A stretch of DNA of 64,000 bases from Fictibacillus enclensis (GCF_001457035.1 NZ_KQ758620.1:62001-126000), one strand, 5' to 3'. Counted from the stretch's first letter, positions 32,356 through 40,599 are shown. Notes: generated by a model from the letters alone, not told the origin. A program made the numbers and translations.

Positions 32356-32916
32356 TTATTTTATATCCTTAAATGTTCCCGTAGGGATGTCAAATGACCA
32401 TTTTTTTCCGTCTTTTGCCTGGAGAGTTAATATAAATCCTTTTGCTCCGGCAATTTTTACCGCACCATGCTTGCTGGGGGTCTTATATTCCTTCTCCCCC
32501 ATATACTTGCGTTTATCCCCTTCTGTTCTCACAATCAGGTAGCCTTGCAGCGAGTCTGTGGTCAATGCCCCTGCCTCGACCGTTACGTTCTTGCCGCTCA
32601 TCTCACCGTTTTTGATCGAGCTAACCCAGCCATTTGTGAATTTAGCTTTTTGGTCGTTTACCGGATCTTCTACATGTGTCAAAATTTGAGCCGCCACCGC
32701 GCTGTCATTCTGAACAACAAGCGGGCCGTTCACTCCATCTTTCTTTGAGATGCTGTCATTTCTTGCTTTATTTTTGTTCTCAGCTTTTCGTTCCATAATC
32801 TCTCTTTTTTCTTTTGGAAGATTATCATACGTGCCAGAAGCAGATACATGGTAATAAGTAAATCCTGCCCCAAACAAAACAGCTGTCGTTATTAATGAAA
32901 TGGTTATTTTTTTCAT
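32356..32916 (-). CDS. Secreted or membrane-anchored hypothetical protein
   Basis: 186 residues from ATG 32916, eight bases after AAGGGG; a GTG at 32925 is the alternative. MKKITISLITTAVLFGAGFT is a signal peptide or anchor, followed by a charged linker (KEKREIMERKAENKNKARND) and a C-terminal domain rich in Lys and Gly (YLIVRTEGDKRKYMGEKEY, WSFDIPTGTFKDIK). No family recognised. It lies 22 bases behind another exported protein on the same strand, so the two may form an operon. Confidence 0.6.
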   Translation of the reverse strand: MKKITISLITTAVLFGAGFTYYHVSASGTYDNLPKEKREIMERKAENKNKARNDSISKKDGVNGPLVVQNDSAVAAQILTHVEDPVNDQKAKFTNGWVSSIKNGEMSGKNVTVEAGALTTDSLQGYLIVRTEGDKRKYMGEKEYKTPSKHGAVKIAGAKGFILTLQAKDGKKWSFDIPTGTFKDIK

Positions 32917-32938
32917 GTCTTTCACCCCTTAGACGGAA

Positions 32939-33943
32939 TTAATGCCAACGGATATCCGTTGAGAGCATTGGATAATTTGTAGCAGCTTTGGTTTTTGAAT
33001 CACTATATAGTTCGTTGTACAGCTGGTTCCAGCCCTCGTCTGGTGTATTATCAAGCTCCGAATGGCACCCAGTATTCGTACAAGCACCATATTGGGTTAA
33101 AGAAGCACTAAATTGCATTGGTTTAGCAGCAGTGACGGCAGAGTATTTGGCAATATTCTGCCACTGCTCGGCCATATCTCCGCTATTATCATAAATTTCA
33201 GGAAGTGGCCATGCAGGTCCTGCTCCCCAGGAAATATATTGAATGTCTTTATAGGTCCAGCCGTTATTGCATGAATAATTGGTCGTGCCGGAGTTCACAT
33301 TGGTGTGAAAGCAACCGTCTGCAGAACCATAATTATAGAGCGAATAGCTGTTAACAGAATCATAGCCTTTCACCCACTCAGTGGTCGTCGATACAGGATC
33401 GTAACCCGGCTCCATATCGTTACCGCCATCTACTTCAACCTGATCAGCATAAGAATTTGTGTTATTATGGCTGTTAATATCATCAATCATATTGGCAAAG
33501 TTCTGGCCGCCTTCATACGTAACGGTAAAGGAGTTGTTCGTTCCCACAATGAGATGAACCGTGGAAAGTGAATCACTTGCTGTTCCTTTCCAATATCCCC
33601 GAGAGTAAGCTTCGACCGCTGCCCCGACCTGAGTCAACGTGGCATCAGGCATCCCAAAAAGAGATAAACTGGTTGGAGAAGGCTGTCCACCGAAATCTAA
33701 AATGACCATACTTTTCTGTGTTCCCGCTTTCTTATAATCCGCGCGGCCTTTTTGGTACCCCATATCATACAGCGTCGCAGTATCAACCGTGTCCATATAG
33801 TAGCTTTGGGCTGACGGAGGCGGTGTAGCTGCGCTGACATTCTTTACCGGCAGTAAACAACCAAAACTAAACATTAAAGCCAGTGACAATGACACCACTA
33901 CTTTACTTATGTAGTCTGCATTTAATCCCATGTTCTTCAACAT
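32939..33943 (-). CDS. Secreted protein of unknown function
   Basis: 334 residues. Signal peptide with hydrophobic core VVVSLSLALMFSFGCLLP and probable cleavage after VSA-A. The mature part has GYQKGRADYKKAG, KSMVILDFGGQPSP, TVHLIVGTNNSF, then VEVDGGNDMEPGYDPVST and an aromatic, Asn/Gly-rich end. The 'GGNDMEPG' block after a beta-strand recalls acidic active sites of TIM-barrel glycosidases, but this is only suggestive. Six Cys may form disulfides. Ribosome site GAGGGGTAAGAG. Confidence 0.65.
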   Translation of the reverse strand: MLKNMGLNADYISKVVVSLSLALMFSFGCLLPVKNVSAATPPPSAQSYYMDTVDTATLYDMGYQKGRADYKKAGTQKSMVILDFGGQPSPTSLSLFGMPDATLTQVGAAVEAYSRGYWKGTASDSLSTVHLIVGTNNSFTVTYEGGQNFANMIDDINSHNNTNSYADQVEVDGGNDMEPGYDPVSTTTEWVKGYDSVNSYSLYNYGSADGCFHTNVNSGTTNYSCNNGWTYKDIQYISWGAGPAWPLPEIYDNSGDMAEQWQNIAKYSAVTAAKPMQFSASLTQYGACTNTGCHSELDNTPDEGWNQLYNELYSDSKTKAATNYPMLSTDIRWH

Positions 33944-34266
33944 CTCTTACCCCTCTTCTCTTTGAACTTTTACAGTTGCAAAAAAACAATACCCTAAACT
34001 CCCACTTCAATTCATAGAAATATGAACATAAAAGGACTTCGTTAGCATAATTGTTTTTATTTACAATATTCCAATAAATTTTCTGTAAATGTTTTAATTC
34101 ACAAAAAGGAAAGGGGCGAATTGAAAGCTTCTCTTTTGATTCTTCTTTATACATCAATTCTTTACCAGCATCCTCGTTCTTTCTCTGGTTTTATTTTTAC
34201 CATTCGTGGAAAAGGAATGATAGGGATTCTGGATTCTGTTTACAAAATTCGGCAAGGAGGATTGTG

Positions 34267-35871
34267 ATGAACGTTCTATTTGATCTGGTTACTGCTTTAC
34301 TTATCATTATTGGTATCATGCTTTTGGTTCCCCTTGTCTTCTTCATCTATTTATACATAAAAGACGACCGCCAAAAGCAGCATTCCATCCTTAGGAACTT
34401 CCCGGTTCTCGGGAAAGTCAGATACTTCACAGAAAAGATAGGGCCGGAGCTCAGGCAGTATCTGTATAACAACGACAATGAAGGAAAGCCTTTTTCACGC
34501 AAGGAATTTCAGGATGTAGTGAAGTCGGGAAAATATAAAGACAGGCTGGTCGGGTTTGGCTCACTGAGGGATTTTGGTGATGAGGGCTTTTACATCCGCA
34601 ATACCCTATTTCCTAAATTGAGAACCGAACTAAAAGTGGATAATGAGCCCAAGATCAGAACCAGAATTTATGTCGAGGAAGGTGATAACTTATTCTCCCG
34701 AAAAGAGCGCAGCGAGGAACGCCTTATTAACCCGGTATTTCTTACGGATGACAATGCCGTGATTCTTGGAGAACATACTTGCAGGCACCCGTTTAAGCTG
34801 AAAGGACTGATCGGCCAATCCGGCATGAGCTATGGCGCTCTCGGTGAAAACGCAATTACCGCTTTATCCAAAGGACTGGCCATGGCCGGAGGAACGTGGA
34901 TGAATACAGGTGAAGGCGGACTGTCCCAATATCACCTTGCAGGCAAAACGGACATTATCTTTCAAATCGGTCCGGGTCTCTTTGGAGTAAGAAATCTAAA
35001 TGGAGAATTTTCATGGGAAGCGTTTAAGAAAAAAAGTGAAATGGAACAGATAAAAGCGTTTGAGCTCAAGCTTGCACAGGGGGCAAAAACACGCGGCGGC
35101 CATGTAGAGGGTGAAAAAGTGACCGAGGAAATCGCAAAAATACGTCTGGTGGAACCAGGAAAAACGATTAACAGCCCCAACCGCTTTAAAGAGTTCGACT
35201 CTCCGGCATCCCTTATTCACTTTGTCGAAGAATTAAGAAATGTGTCCGGGAAACCCATTGGCATTAAAATTGTGGTAGGCGACCTGGATGCATTGGAAGA
35301 ATTAGTGGCCTATATGAAAGAAAGCGGAGAAGGCCCTGATTTTATTACGGTTGATGGCGGTGAAGGCGGAACCGGAGCCACTTTCCAAGAACTGGCCGAT
35401 ACTGTCGGACTGCCGATCCAGTCCGCCCTTCCCATTGTGGATGAAATGCTCAAAGAATACGGCATACGGGACAGGGTCAAGCTCATTGCTTCCGGCAGGT
35501 TGATTACCCCTGACAAAATCGCCATTGCGCTGGCTATGGGCGCAGACCTGGTCAACATTGCCCGTGGATTCATGATCAGCGTGGGCTGCATCATGGCCCA
35601 GGTTTGCCATACGAATAACTGCCCTGTCGGGGTGGCAACCACCAACAAAAAGCTGCAGGACGGACTCATCGTCGATGAAAAGCAATACAGGGTCTGCAAC
35701 TATCTGGTTTCGCTGAGGGAAGGTTTATTTAACCTTGCTGCAGCTGCAGGAATTGACTCCCCGACCAAGTTTGAACGAAAGCATATCGTTCATAAAGATA
35801 AGCTCGGCCGTGTGTTCCCGCTGGATGAGATTTTACACGCTGCAAAAAGAACGCAGCATCAAGAACATTAA
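34267..35871 (+). CDS. FMN-binding glutamate-synthase-like protein (YerD type)
   Basis: 534 residues from ATG 34267 (AAGGAGG six bases upstream; GTG at 34264 is too close). One N-terminal membrane helix (about 6-30), then a GltB central-domain-like TIM barrel: IGQSGMSYGALGENAITALS, GTWMNTGEGGLSQYH, GAKTRGGHVEGEKV, TVDGGEGGTGATFQEL, and MGADLVNIARGFMISVGC. The Cys cluster GCIMAQVCHTNNCPVGV matches the 3Fe-4S ligands of glutamate synthase. Lacks the glutaminase and beta-helix domains. B. subtilis YerD is the nearest I know; the reaction is unproven. Confidence 0.82.
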   Translation: MNVLFDLVTALLIIIGIMLLVPLVFFIYLYIKDDRQKQHSILRNFPVLGKVRYFTEKIGPELRQYLYNNDNEGKPFSRKEFQDVVKSGKYKDRLVGFGSLRDFGDEGFYIRNTLFPKLRTELKVDNEPKIRTRIYVEEGDNLFSRKERSEERLINPVFLTDDNAVILGEHTCRHPFKLKGLIGQSGMSYGALGENAITALSKGLAMAGGTWMNTGEGGLSQYHLAGKTDIIFQIGPGLFGVRNLNGEFSWEAFKKKSEMEQIKAFELKLAQGAKTRGGHVEGEKVTEEIAKIRLVEPGKTINSPNRFKEFDSPASLIHFVEELRNVSGKPIGIKIVVGDLDALEELVAYMKESGEGPDFITVDGGEGGTGATFQELADTVGLPIQSALPIVDEMLKEYGIRDRVKLIASGRLITPDKIAIALAMGADLVNIARGFMISVGCIMAQVCHTNNCPVGVATTNKKLQDGLIVDEKQYRVCNYLVSLREGLFNLAAAAGIDSPTKFERKHIVHKDKLGRVFPLDEILHAAKRTQHQEH

Positions 35872-35875
35872 TAGT

Positions 35876-35907
35876 AAAAAAGGCAGCTCATCGCTGTCTT
35901 TTTTTTT
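35876..35907 (+). terminator. Terminator after the YerD-like gene
   Basis: AAGGCAGC / GCTGTCTT hairpin followed by T8. Confidence 0.75.
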
Positions 35908-35950
35908 GCAATTGTATCTCCGCCTATTTACAATTCCTTATTATTTGTAT

Positions 35951-35976
35951 AGTATTTAGATAAACATCTAAATACT
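35951..35976 (+). promoter_or_regulatory. SdpR operator (inverted repeat over the -10 box)
   Basis: AGTATTTAGAT, four bases AAAC, ATCTAAATACT: an 11-base perfect inverted repeat. A TATAGT -10 element overlaps its left arm (35948-35953). Position is right for autorepression of sdpRI. Confidence 0.7.
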
Positions 35977-36001
35977 TTTTCTTCCAGAAAGGAGAGTTGC
36001 T

Positions 36002-36289
36002 GTGAACGAGGTGTTTAAGGCGTTAGCCGATCCCACCCGGCGCCAGATCCTGGATCTTCTCAAAAACAGGGATATGACAGCAGGTGAAATCTCCGATCAT
36101 TTTCAAATGACAAAACCGACGATCTCCCATCATTTGAACACGCTCAAAAAAACAGAGCTTATCCAGGATGAAAAGCGAGGACAGTATGTTATCTATTCCA
36201 TCAACACCACCGTGTTCCAAGACGTAATGAATTGGTTTTTTGGTGTCATGCAGAGCAATCCTAATCATAAAGGAGAGAATGAAAAATGA
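36002..36289 (+). CDS. sdpR: ArsR-family autorepressor SdpR
   Basis: 95 residues from GTG 36002, behind AAAGGAGAG. NEVFKALADPTRRQILDLLK and the winged helix AGEISDHFQMTKPTISHHLN are the ArsR/SdpR family core. In B. subtilis SdpR represses sdpRI and is inactivated when SdpI binds the SdpC toxin and captures it at the membrane. It overlaps sdpI by four bases. No metal-binding Cys motif is visible, as in SdpR. Confidence 0.85.
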   Translation: MNEVFKALADPTRRQILDLLKNRDMTAGEISDHFQMTKPTISHHLNTLKKTELIQDEKRGQYVIYSINTTVFQDVMNWFFGVMQSNPNHKGENEK

Positions 36290-36936
36290 AAAAACATGTC
36301 TTTCCCATTTTAATCATTCTTGCTGCAGCAGCTATTTGGCTCGTATTCTATTCGCAGCTTCCTTCCCAATTGCCCATCCATTGGGGTCCGAACGGCGAGG
36401 TCGATGGATATGCCGCCAAGTTTTCAGCCATGGCCATGAGCCTCGGGCTCTTGATTTTTGTTTATCTGAGTCTTTACTCTTTACCGAAAATTGATCCAAA
36501 GAGAGAGAACTACAAAAAATTTTCCCGAAGCTATTTCGCCATTAATTATTGCCTGATGGCCCTGTTTTTTGTCATTAATCTTATGATTATTGGTTCAGGA
36601 CTCGGGTACTCCCCTTCCATGAAACTCATCATGCCCATCATACTCGGCTGTCTGTTTATTATTCTTGGAAACTATATGCAGCAGGTCAAGCAAAACTGGT
36701 TCTTTGGCATAAAAACCCCCTGGACCCTTTCGGATGAAGAAGTTTGGAAGAAGACCCACCGGTTCAGTGCCAAGCTCTTTTTCGCAACGGGTATCATTAT
36801 TATCCTTTCGTTGCTTGCCCCTTCCGAATGGAGAAGCTATTTGATCTTTCCTGTAATCGTCGTTTCGTCTCTTTTGTCTATTGCTTCATCTTACTACTTT
36901 TTCAAAAAAAATCAGAACTACACCAATAACCTGTAA
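36286..36936 (+). CDS. sdpI: SdpI-family immunity/signal membrane protein
   Basis: 216 residues, six hydrophobic segments. The DUF1648-like opening (QLPSQLPIHWGPNGEVDGYA) and the later SdpI domain (GNYMQQVKQNWFFGIKTPWT, then LSDEEVWKKTHRFSAKLFF) are both present. SdpI gives immunity to the SdpC cannibalism toxin and sequesters SdpR. No sdpABC genes are in the window, so here it may guard against toxins of other strains. Confidence 0.85.
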   Translation: MKKHVFPILIILAAAAIWLVFYSQLPSQLPIHWGPNGEVDGYAAKFSAMAMSLGLLIFVYLSLYSLPKIDPKRENYKKFSRSYFAINYCLMALFFVINLMIIGSGLGYSPSMKLIMPIILGCLFIILGNYMQQVKQNWFFGIKTPWTLSDEEVWKKTHRFSAKLFFATGIIIILSLLAPSEWRSYLIFPVIVVSSLLSIASSYYFFKKNQNYTNNL

Positions 36937-37018
36937 CATTGCTCACATTCCAAACTTTTTGAATCGCTCCCTTTTGGGTACATTGAATATTGAATTCTTA
37001 AAAATGGGAGCGTGCCGT

Positions 37019-37627
37019 ATGAGCATTCGAAAAAAGATATCAGAGCAGTTTGAAAAACCGGAGGGATTGCTTGGCAAGCTTGCCGGTAGAATCATGTCCA
37101 ATGAAAACAAAGAATTAAACGAAAAAACGATTTCCATGCTAAAGCCCAAAAATGATGATGATCTGCTTGAAGTGGGTTTCGGCCCCGGCGTTGGCATTGA
37201 ATATGTGTGCAGCACCTACCCTTCCTGCCATGTTGTTGGTTTTGACGTCTCAGAGGAAATGAAAAAACAGGCCGCCGCACGAAATGAGGAGTATATCAAT
37301 GAAGGACGTGTGCAACTGTTTCACGGTCCCATTGCCTCGGCTGAGAAATCCATGCAGTTTGACGGTGTCTATTCCGTCAACTCGATCCTTATTTGGAAAG
37401 ATCCCATTGCCGACCTTACAACGATCCAGCAGTTAATGAAGCCCGGAGCACGCATCGCCATAACCCTTCAGCCTCATGAAAAAGGTGCAGATGATGAAAC
37501 AACAGAAGAAATCAGCAAGATCATTGCATTGTATTTAAAAGAAGCCAACTTTGAACAAATCACTGAGACCATTTTGGACTTAAAGCCCGTGGATGCGGTG
37601 ATTGTTACGGCAGTCAATCCATTCTAA
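37019..37627 (+). CDS. Class I SAM-dependent methyltransferase
   Basis: 202 residues from ATG 37019 (GGGAG upstream). The frame is open further upstream but that part overlaps sdpI. LLEVGFGPGVGIEYV is the SAM-binding motif I, CHVVGFDVSEEMKKQA motif II, and FDGVYSVNSILIWKDP motif post-I. Substrate unknown. It lies 82 bases after sdpI on the same strand and may be expressed with it. No terminator is obvious right after it; the tandem array follows. Confidence 0.8.
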   Translation: MSIRKKISEQFEKPEGLLGKLAGRIMSNENKELNEKTISMLKPKNDDDLLEVGFGPGVGIEYVCSTYPSCHVVGFDVSEEMKKQAAARNEEYINEGRVQLFHGPIASAEKSMQFDGVYSVNSILIWKDPIADLTTIQQLMKPGARIAITLQPHEKGADDETTEEISKIIALYLKEANFEQITETILDLKPVDAVIVTAVNPF

Positions 37628-37723
37628 AAAAGTTTTAAAATTTATTGTAAATCATGTTTTAATTCTGGATGAGCGGGAAAACAAACTATGCAACACTATA
37701 TCAACCATATGGAGGGAATTGTG

Positions 37724-37780
37724 ATGAGTAAGAACAATCGTTCCGAAACATCCAATGAGCCAAGAGATGGACCGAAATAG
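37724..37780 (+). CDS. Microgene copy 1 (18-residue peptide)
   Basis: ATG at 37724 behind GGAGGGA (eight bases); stop TAG at 37780. Peptide starts MSKNNRSETSNEPRDGPK, complete in 18 residues. It aligns with copy 2 (ETSNEPRDGP versus ETCNDPRDGP) but stops earlier and has no Cys. No family recognised. Confidence 0.5.
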   Translation: MSKNNRSETSNEPRDGPK

Positions 37781-37907
37781 TGAATGCTTGACAGAAATAA
37801 AGTAACAAGAAGCAAGAAGAATTAGCCACACCGATTTATGATTCAAAAAGTCAGCTCTATGGTAAGATGCATTACGCATTACTAAGTCATATACTGGAGG
37901 GTTTGCA

Positions 37908-37994
37908 ATGGGTAAGAACGTTTACAGTTCCGAGACATGCAATGATCCAAGAGATGGACCTAGTAGTACATGTAAGTGTGTAAGAGCGATTTAG
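37908..37994 (+). CDS. Microgene copy 2 (28-residue Cys-containing peptide)
   Basis: ATG at 37908, six bases after GGAGGG; stop at 37994. The peptide has MGKNVYSSETCNDPRDGP then SSTCKCVRAI: a basic start, the conserved PRDGP core and a tail with three Cys in all. It is the fullest copy in the array. Small secreted-like or signalling peptides can look like this, but there is no signal sequence and no known family. Confidence 0.5.
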   Translation: MGKNVYSSETCNDPRDGPSSTCKCVRAI

Positions 37995-38091
37995 GGAAAT
38001 GAGCAAAAGCAAGTAAAAGCATTGTACGGATGAAAGACCTGTGCAACTTTTTATGAACATCGAATAAAATACTATTTAGACCCAAATTGGA

Positions 38092-38187
38092 GTGATTTGT
38101 CATGGAGCGGAACGAATAGGTTCCGAGCCTTGCGAAGAACCGAGAGATGGACCTGGTAGTACTTGTAAGTATGTAAAAGCGATTTAA
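38092..38187 (+). pseudogene. Microgene copy 3, frameshifted
   Basis: The core reads GSEPCEEPRDGPGSTCKYVK then AI and stop at 38187, parallel to copy 2. The ATG in the matching place (38102) is out of frame because one base is missing in the region corresponding to codons 5-7. A GTG at 38092 is in frame but has no clear ribosome site. Probably a decayed copy. Confidence 0.45.
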
Positions 38188-38286
38188 GCAAATGATTAAA
38201 AGGAAGTAAAGCAAGTAAAAGCATTGTACGGATGAAAGACGTGTGCAACTTTTTACGAAAATCGAATAAACACTATTCAGACCCAA

Positions 38287-38382
38287 ATTGAAGTGATTTG
38301 TCAAGGAGCTGAGTGAATAGGTTCCGAACCTTGCGAAGAACTAAAAGATGGATCTAATGGTGGAAATGTGAAGGAAATGTAA
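38287..38382 (+). pseudogene. Microgene copy 4, start lost
   Basis: The core GSEPCEELKDGSNGGNVKEM ends at 38382. The start position reads AAGG instead of ATGG, and the PRDGP core is changed to LKDGS. The flank matches copy 3 closely, so this is the most decayed unit. Confidence 0.4.
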
Positions 38383-38439
38383 GTTTGTAGGACGAATGAA
38401 ACGCAAGAAACCACGTACGTTGAAGAAGCATTAAGATTG

Positions 38440-38470
38440 AAGGAGTCTTGGTCCCAAGGCTCCTTTTTTT
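38440..38470 (+). terminator. Terminator of the microgene array
   Basis: AAGGAGTCTTGG, TCC, CAAGGCTCCTT hairpin followed by T7. Confidence 0.8.
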
Positions 38471-38475
38471 ATGCC

Positions 38476-38509
38476 AAAACCCCTTTCCTGTTGAGTTGAA
38501 AGGGGTTTT
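38476..38509 (-). terminator. Terminator of the 57-aa minus-strand gene
   Basis: AAAACCCCTTTC / GAAAGGGGTTTT perfect hairpin, five bases beyond the stop codon of the small gene at 38514. Confidence 0.75.
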
Positions 38510-38513
38510 TCTC

Positions 38514-38687
38514 TTAAAATGATTTTTCTTCCTCAATCTCCAGCTTCGAATCATACACAAGCACCCTGCTCGGTGAATCTTCTTTTGCCAGCCTTTCCGC
38601 TTCGGCAATCCTCCTTTGGCTTGGTACAGTAAAAGTTTCCCATCTCCCTGCCAAACAAACATTATTTGAAAAATCCTTCTGAAACAT
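38514..38687 (-). CDS. Small hypothetical protein (57 aa)
   Basis: Minus-strand ATG 38687, stop 38514. Product contains FQKDFSNNVCLAGRWETFTV, then PSQRRIAEAERLAKEDSPS, VLVYDSKLEIEEEKSF. Composition is protein-like (amphipathic helix, then acidic end), a purine-rich GGGGGAAA stretch precedes the ATG, and a perfect terminator follows. Divergent from yfmM. Family not recognised. Confidence 0.55.
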   Translation of the reverse strand: MFQKDFSNNVCLAGRWETFTVPSQRRIAEAERLAKEDSPSRVLVYDSKLEIEEEKSF

Positions 38688-38756
38688 TGAGTTTCCCCCG
38701 CCAAACGTACTATAATCAAATGGTGAATCGTAACAAACAAGAAAAGGTGCATATAG

Positions 38757-40313
38757 ATGAGTGTATTAGCAGTAAAAGATTTGAGCCACGGTTTTGGTGA
38801 CCGTGCCATTTTTAATAACGTTTCCTTTCGTCTTTTAAAAGGAGAGCATGTAGGTTTAATTGGAGCAAACGGTGAAGGTAAATCAACCTTCATGAACATT
38901 ATTACCGGCAAACTTCAGCCAGATGAAGGCAAGGTGGAATGGGCCAGAAAGGTCCGCGTTGGATACCTTGACCAGCATACTGTCCTTGAGCAGGGCATGA
39001 GCATTCGTGATGTTCTCAAAAGCGCGTTCCAGTATCTGTTTGATGTTGAAGCGGAAATGAACGGCATGTATGAAAAAATGGGAGAAGCGACTCCCGAAGA
39101 GCTTGAAAAACTTCTTGAGGATGTCGGTGTTCTTCAGGATACACTGACCAACAATGACTTTTACGTCATTGATGCAAAGGTAGAAGAAATTGCACGCGGT
39201 CTTGGTCTTGATGACATTGGTCTCGATCGTGATGTACATGAACTGTCCGGCGGGCAGCGTACGAAAGTCCTTCTTGCCAAGCTATTGCTTGAAAAACCTG
39301 AAATTCTCCTTCTGGATGAGCCGACCAACTACCTTGATGAACAGCATATCGAGTGGCTGAAGCGATATCTTCAGGAATATGACAACGCGTTTATCCTGAT
39401 CTCGCATGATATTCCATTTTTAAACAGTGTTATTAATTTAATCTACCATATGGAAAATCAAGAGCTTACCCGCTATGTCGGAGATTACGACAACTTCCAG
39501 AACATCCATGCCGCGAAGAAGCAGCAGCTTGAAGCGGCTTACAAGCGACAGCAGCAGGAAATTTCCGAGCTGAAGGATTTTGTTGCGCGAAACAAAGCCC
39601 GTGTTTCCACACGTAACATGGCCATGTCCCGCCAAAAGAAGCTGGATAAGATGGACGTTATCGAATTGGCCAAGGAAAAACCGAAGCCGGAATTCAACTT
39701 TAAGGAAGCGCGAACGTCAGGAAAGCTGATCTTTGAAACAAAAGACCTTGTCATCGGCTATGACGAACCGCTTTCCCGTCCGCTGGATCTCCGCATGGAG
39801 CGCGGACAGAAAATCGCGCTCGTTGGGGCAAACGGAATCGGTAAAACCACCTTGCTCAGAAGCATTCTCGGCGAAATCAAGCCGATTTCCGGAACCGTTG
39901 AACAGGGTGAATATCTTCATATTGGATATTTTGAACAGGAAATCAAAAGCACCAACAATAATACATGTATCGATGAAGTTTGGAATGAGTTCCCTTCCTT
40001 CAATATGCATGAAGTGCGTTCAGCGCTGGCAAAGTGCGGCCTGACCACCAAACACATTGAAAGCAAGGTGCAGGTGCTGAGCGGCGGCGAAAAAGCCAAG
40101 GTGCGCCTCTGCAAACTGATCAGCAATGAGACCAACCTTCTGGTTCTCGATGAGCCGACCAACCACCTGGATGTGGATGCGAAGGATGAACTCAAACGTG
40201 CCTTAAAGGCTTATAAAGGAAGCATCCTTCTCATTTCCCACGAACCGGAATTTTACCGTGAGGTGGTAACCGAAGTTTGGAACTGTGAAGACTGGACAAC
40301 CAAAGTATTTTAA
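38757..40313 (+). CDS. yfmM: ABC-F ATPase YfmM
   Basis: 518 residues, two ABC domains without membrane spans. First: GANGEGKST (about 36-44), LSGGQRTKVLLAK, ILLLDEPTNYLDEQH; second: GANGIGKTT, LSGGEKAKVRLCK, LLVLDEPTNHLDVD. The linker contains RNKARVSTRNMAMSRQKKLD. Length and the opening SVLAVKDLSHGFGDRAIFNN match B. subtilis YfmM. ABC-F proteins of this group act on the ribosome; specific role not established. Third ABC-F gene of the window. Confidence 0.85.
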   Translation: MSVLAVKDLSHGFGDRAIFNNVSFRLLKGEHVGLIGANGEGKSTFMNIITGKLQPDEGKVEWARKVRVGYLDQHTVLEQGMSIRDVLKSAFQYLFDVEAEMNGMYEKMGEATPEELEKLLEDVGVLQDTLTNNDFYVIDAKVEEIARGLGLDDIGLDRDVHELSGGQRTKVLLAKLLLEKPEILLLDEPTNYLDEQHIEWLKRYLQEYDNAFILISHDIPFLNSVINLIYHMENQELTRYVGDYDNFQNIHAAKKQQLEAAYKRQQQEISELKDFVARNKARVSTRNMAMSRQKKLDKMDVIELAKEKPKPEFNFKEARTSGKLIFETKDLVIGYDEPLSRPLDLRMERGQKIALVGANGIGKTTLLRSILGEIKPISGTVEQGEYLHIGYFEQEIKSTNNNTCIDEVWNEFPSFNMHEVRSALAKCGLTTKHIESKVQVLSGGEKAKVRLCKLISNETNLLVLDEPTNHLDVDAKDELKRALKAYKGSILLISHEPEFYREVVTEVWNCEDWTTKVF

Positions 40314-40324
40314 GCATAGAGAAA

Positions 40325-40374
40325 AAGGAGCTGTCCTGAAAGTCAGTAAAAATGACTTCTGGAAGCTCCTTTTC
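40325..40374 (+). terminator. Terminator of yfmM
   Basis: AAGGAGCT / AGCTCCTT outer stem, with inner AAGTCA / TGACTT, followed by TTC. Confidence 0.7.
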
Positions 40375-40420
40375 ATTAGGCAGGATGGGCTTGGGTCATC
40401 ATCTTCATTGATAAGTTACT

Positions 40421-40546
40421 TGGAGTGGAGGGTGCGAGACTCCTGCAGGGGAAGCGTGACAGGTGAGACACATAGGCGCTTGCGCCGGTGGGGCTCAGCG
40501 CACGCCCTGCTGAAAGCGAGCGACCCGAAACGGAAAGTAACACTTT
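40421..40546. repeat. Copy of a GC-rich Bacillaceae intergenic repeat
   Basis: From TGGAGTGGAGGGTGCGAGAC through GACAGGTGAGAC, GGCGCTTGCGCC and GAAAGCGAGCGACC to CGGAAAGTAACACTTT. I recognise this as a widespread non-coding element found between genes in many Bacillaceae genomes, often in many copies. GGCGCTTGCGCC is a palindromic hairpin. Function and mobility are unknown; only one copy is seen here. It fills the gap between yfmM and the X-Pro peptidase. Confidence 0.6.
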
Positions 40547-40599
40547 CAAGAGCTTCAAAGACACTTATTGGACACGCCCTTTTTTTACTTGCCTTTTCT

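Larger units (their letters stand above)
37700..38385 (+). repeat. Tandem array of four diverged copies of a small peptide gene (period about 190 bp)
   Basis: The block GTTCCGA, then a CCxxGAGATGGA-like core recurs at 37740, 37927, 38120 and 38321, giving periods of 187, 193 and 201 bases. Copies 3 and 4 also share the preceding about 110 bases (for example AAGCATTGTACGGATGAAAG and GACCCAAATTG...AGTGATTTGTCA). Units 1 and 2 have ATG, ribosome site and stop; units 3 and 4 are decayed. A strong terminator closes the array at 38440-38470. Not a CRISPR: units are long, few and coding. Confidence 0.75.

Noticed and set aside
36881-37018. Upstream extension of the methyltransferase
   Set aside because: It overlaps sdpI, and ATG 37019 with GGGAG gives the normal start of the family.
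37700-38385. CRISPR array
   Set aside because: Units are about 190 bases long, only four in number, diverged and coding; there are no short identical repeats with unique spacers and no cas genes.
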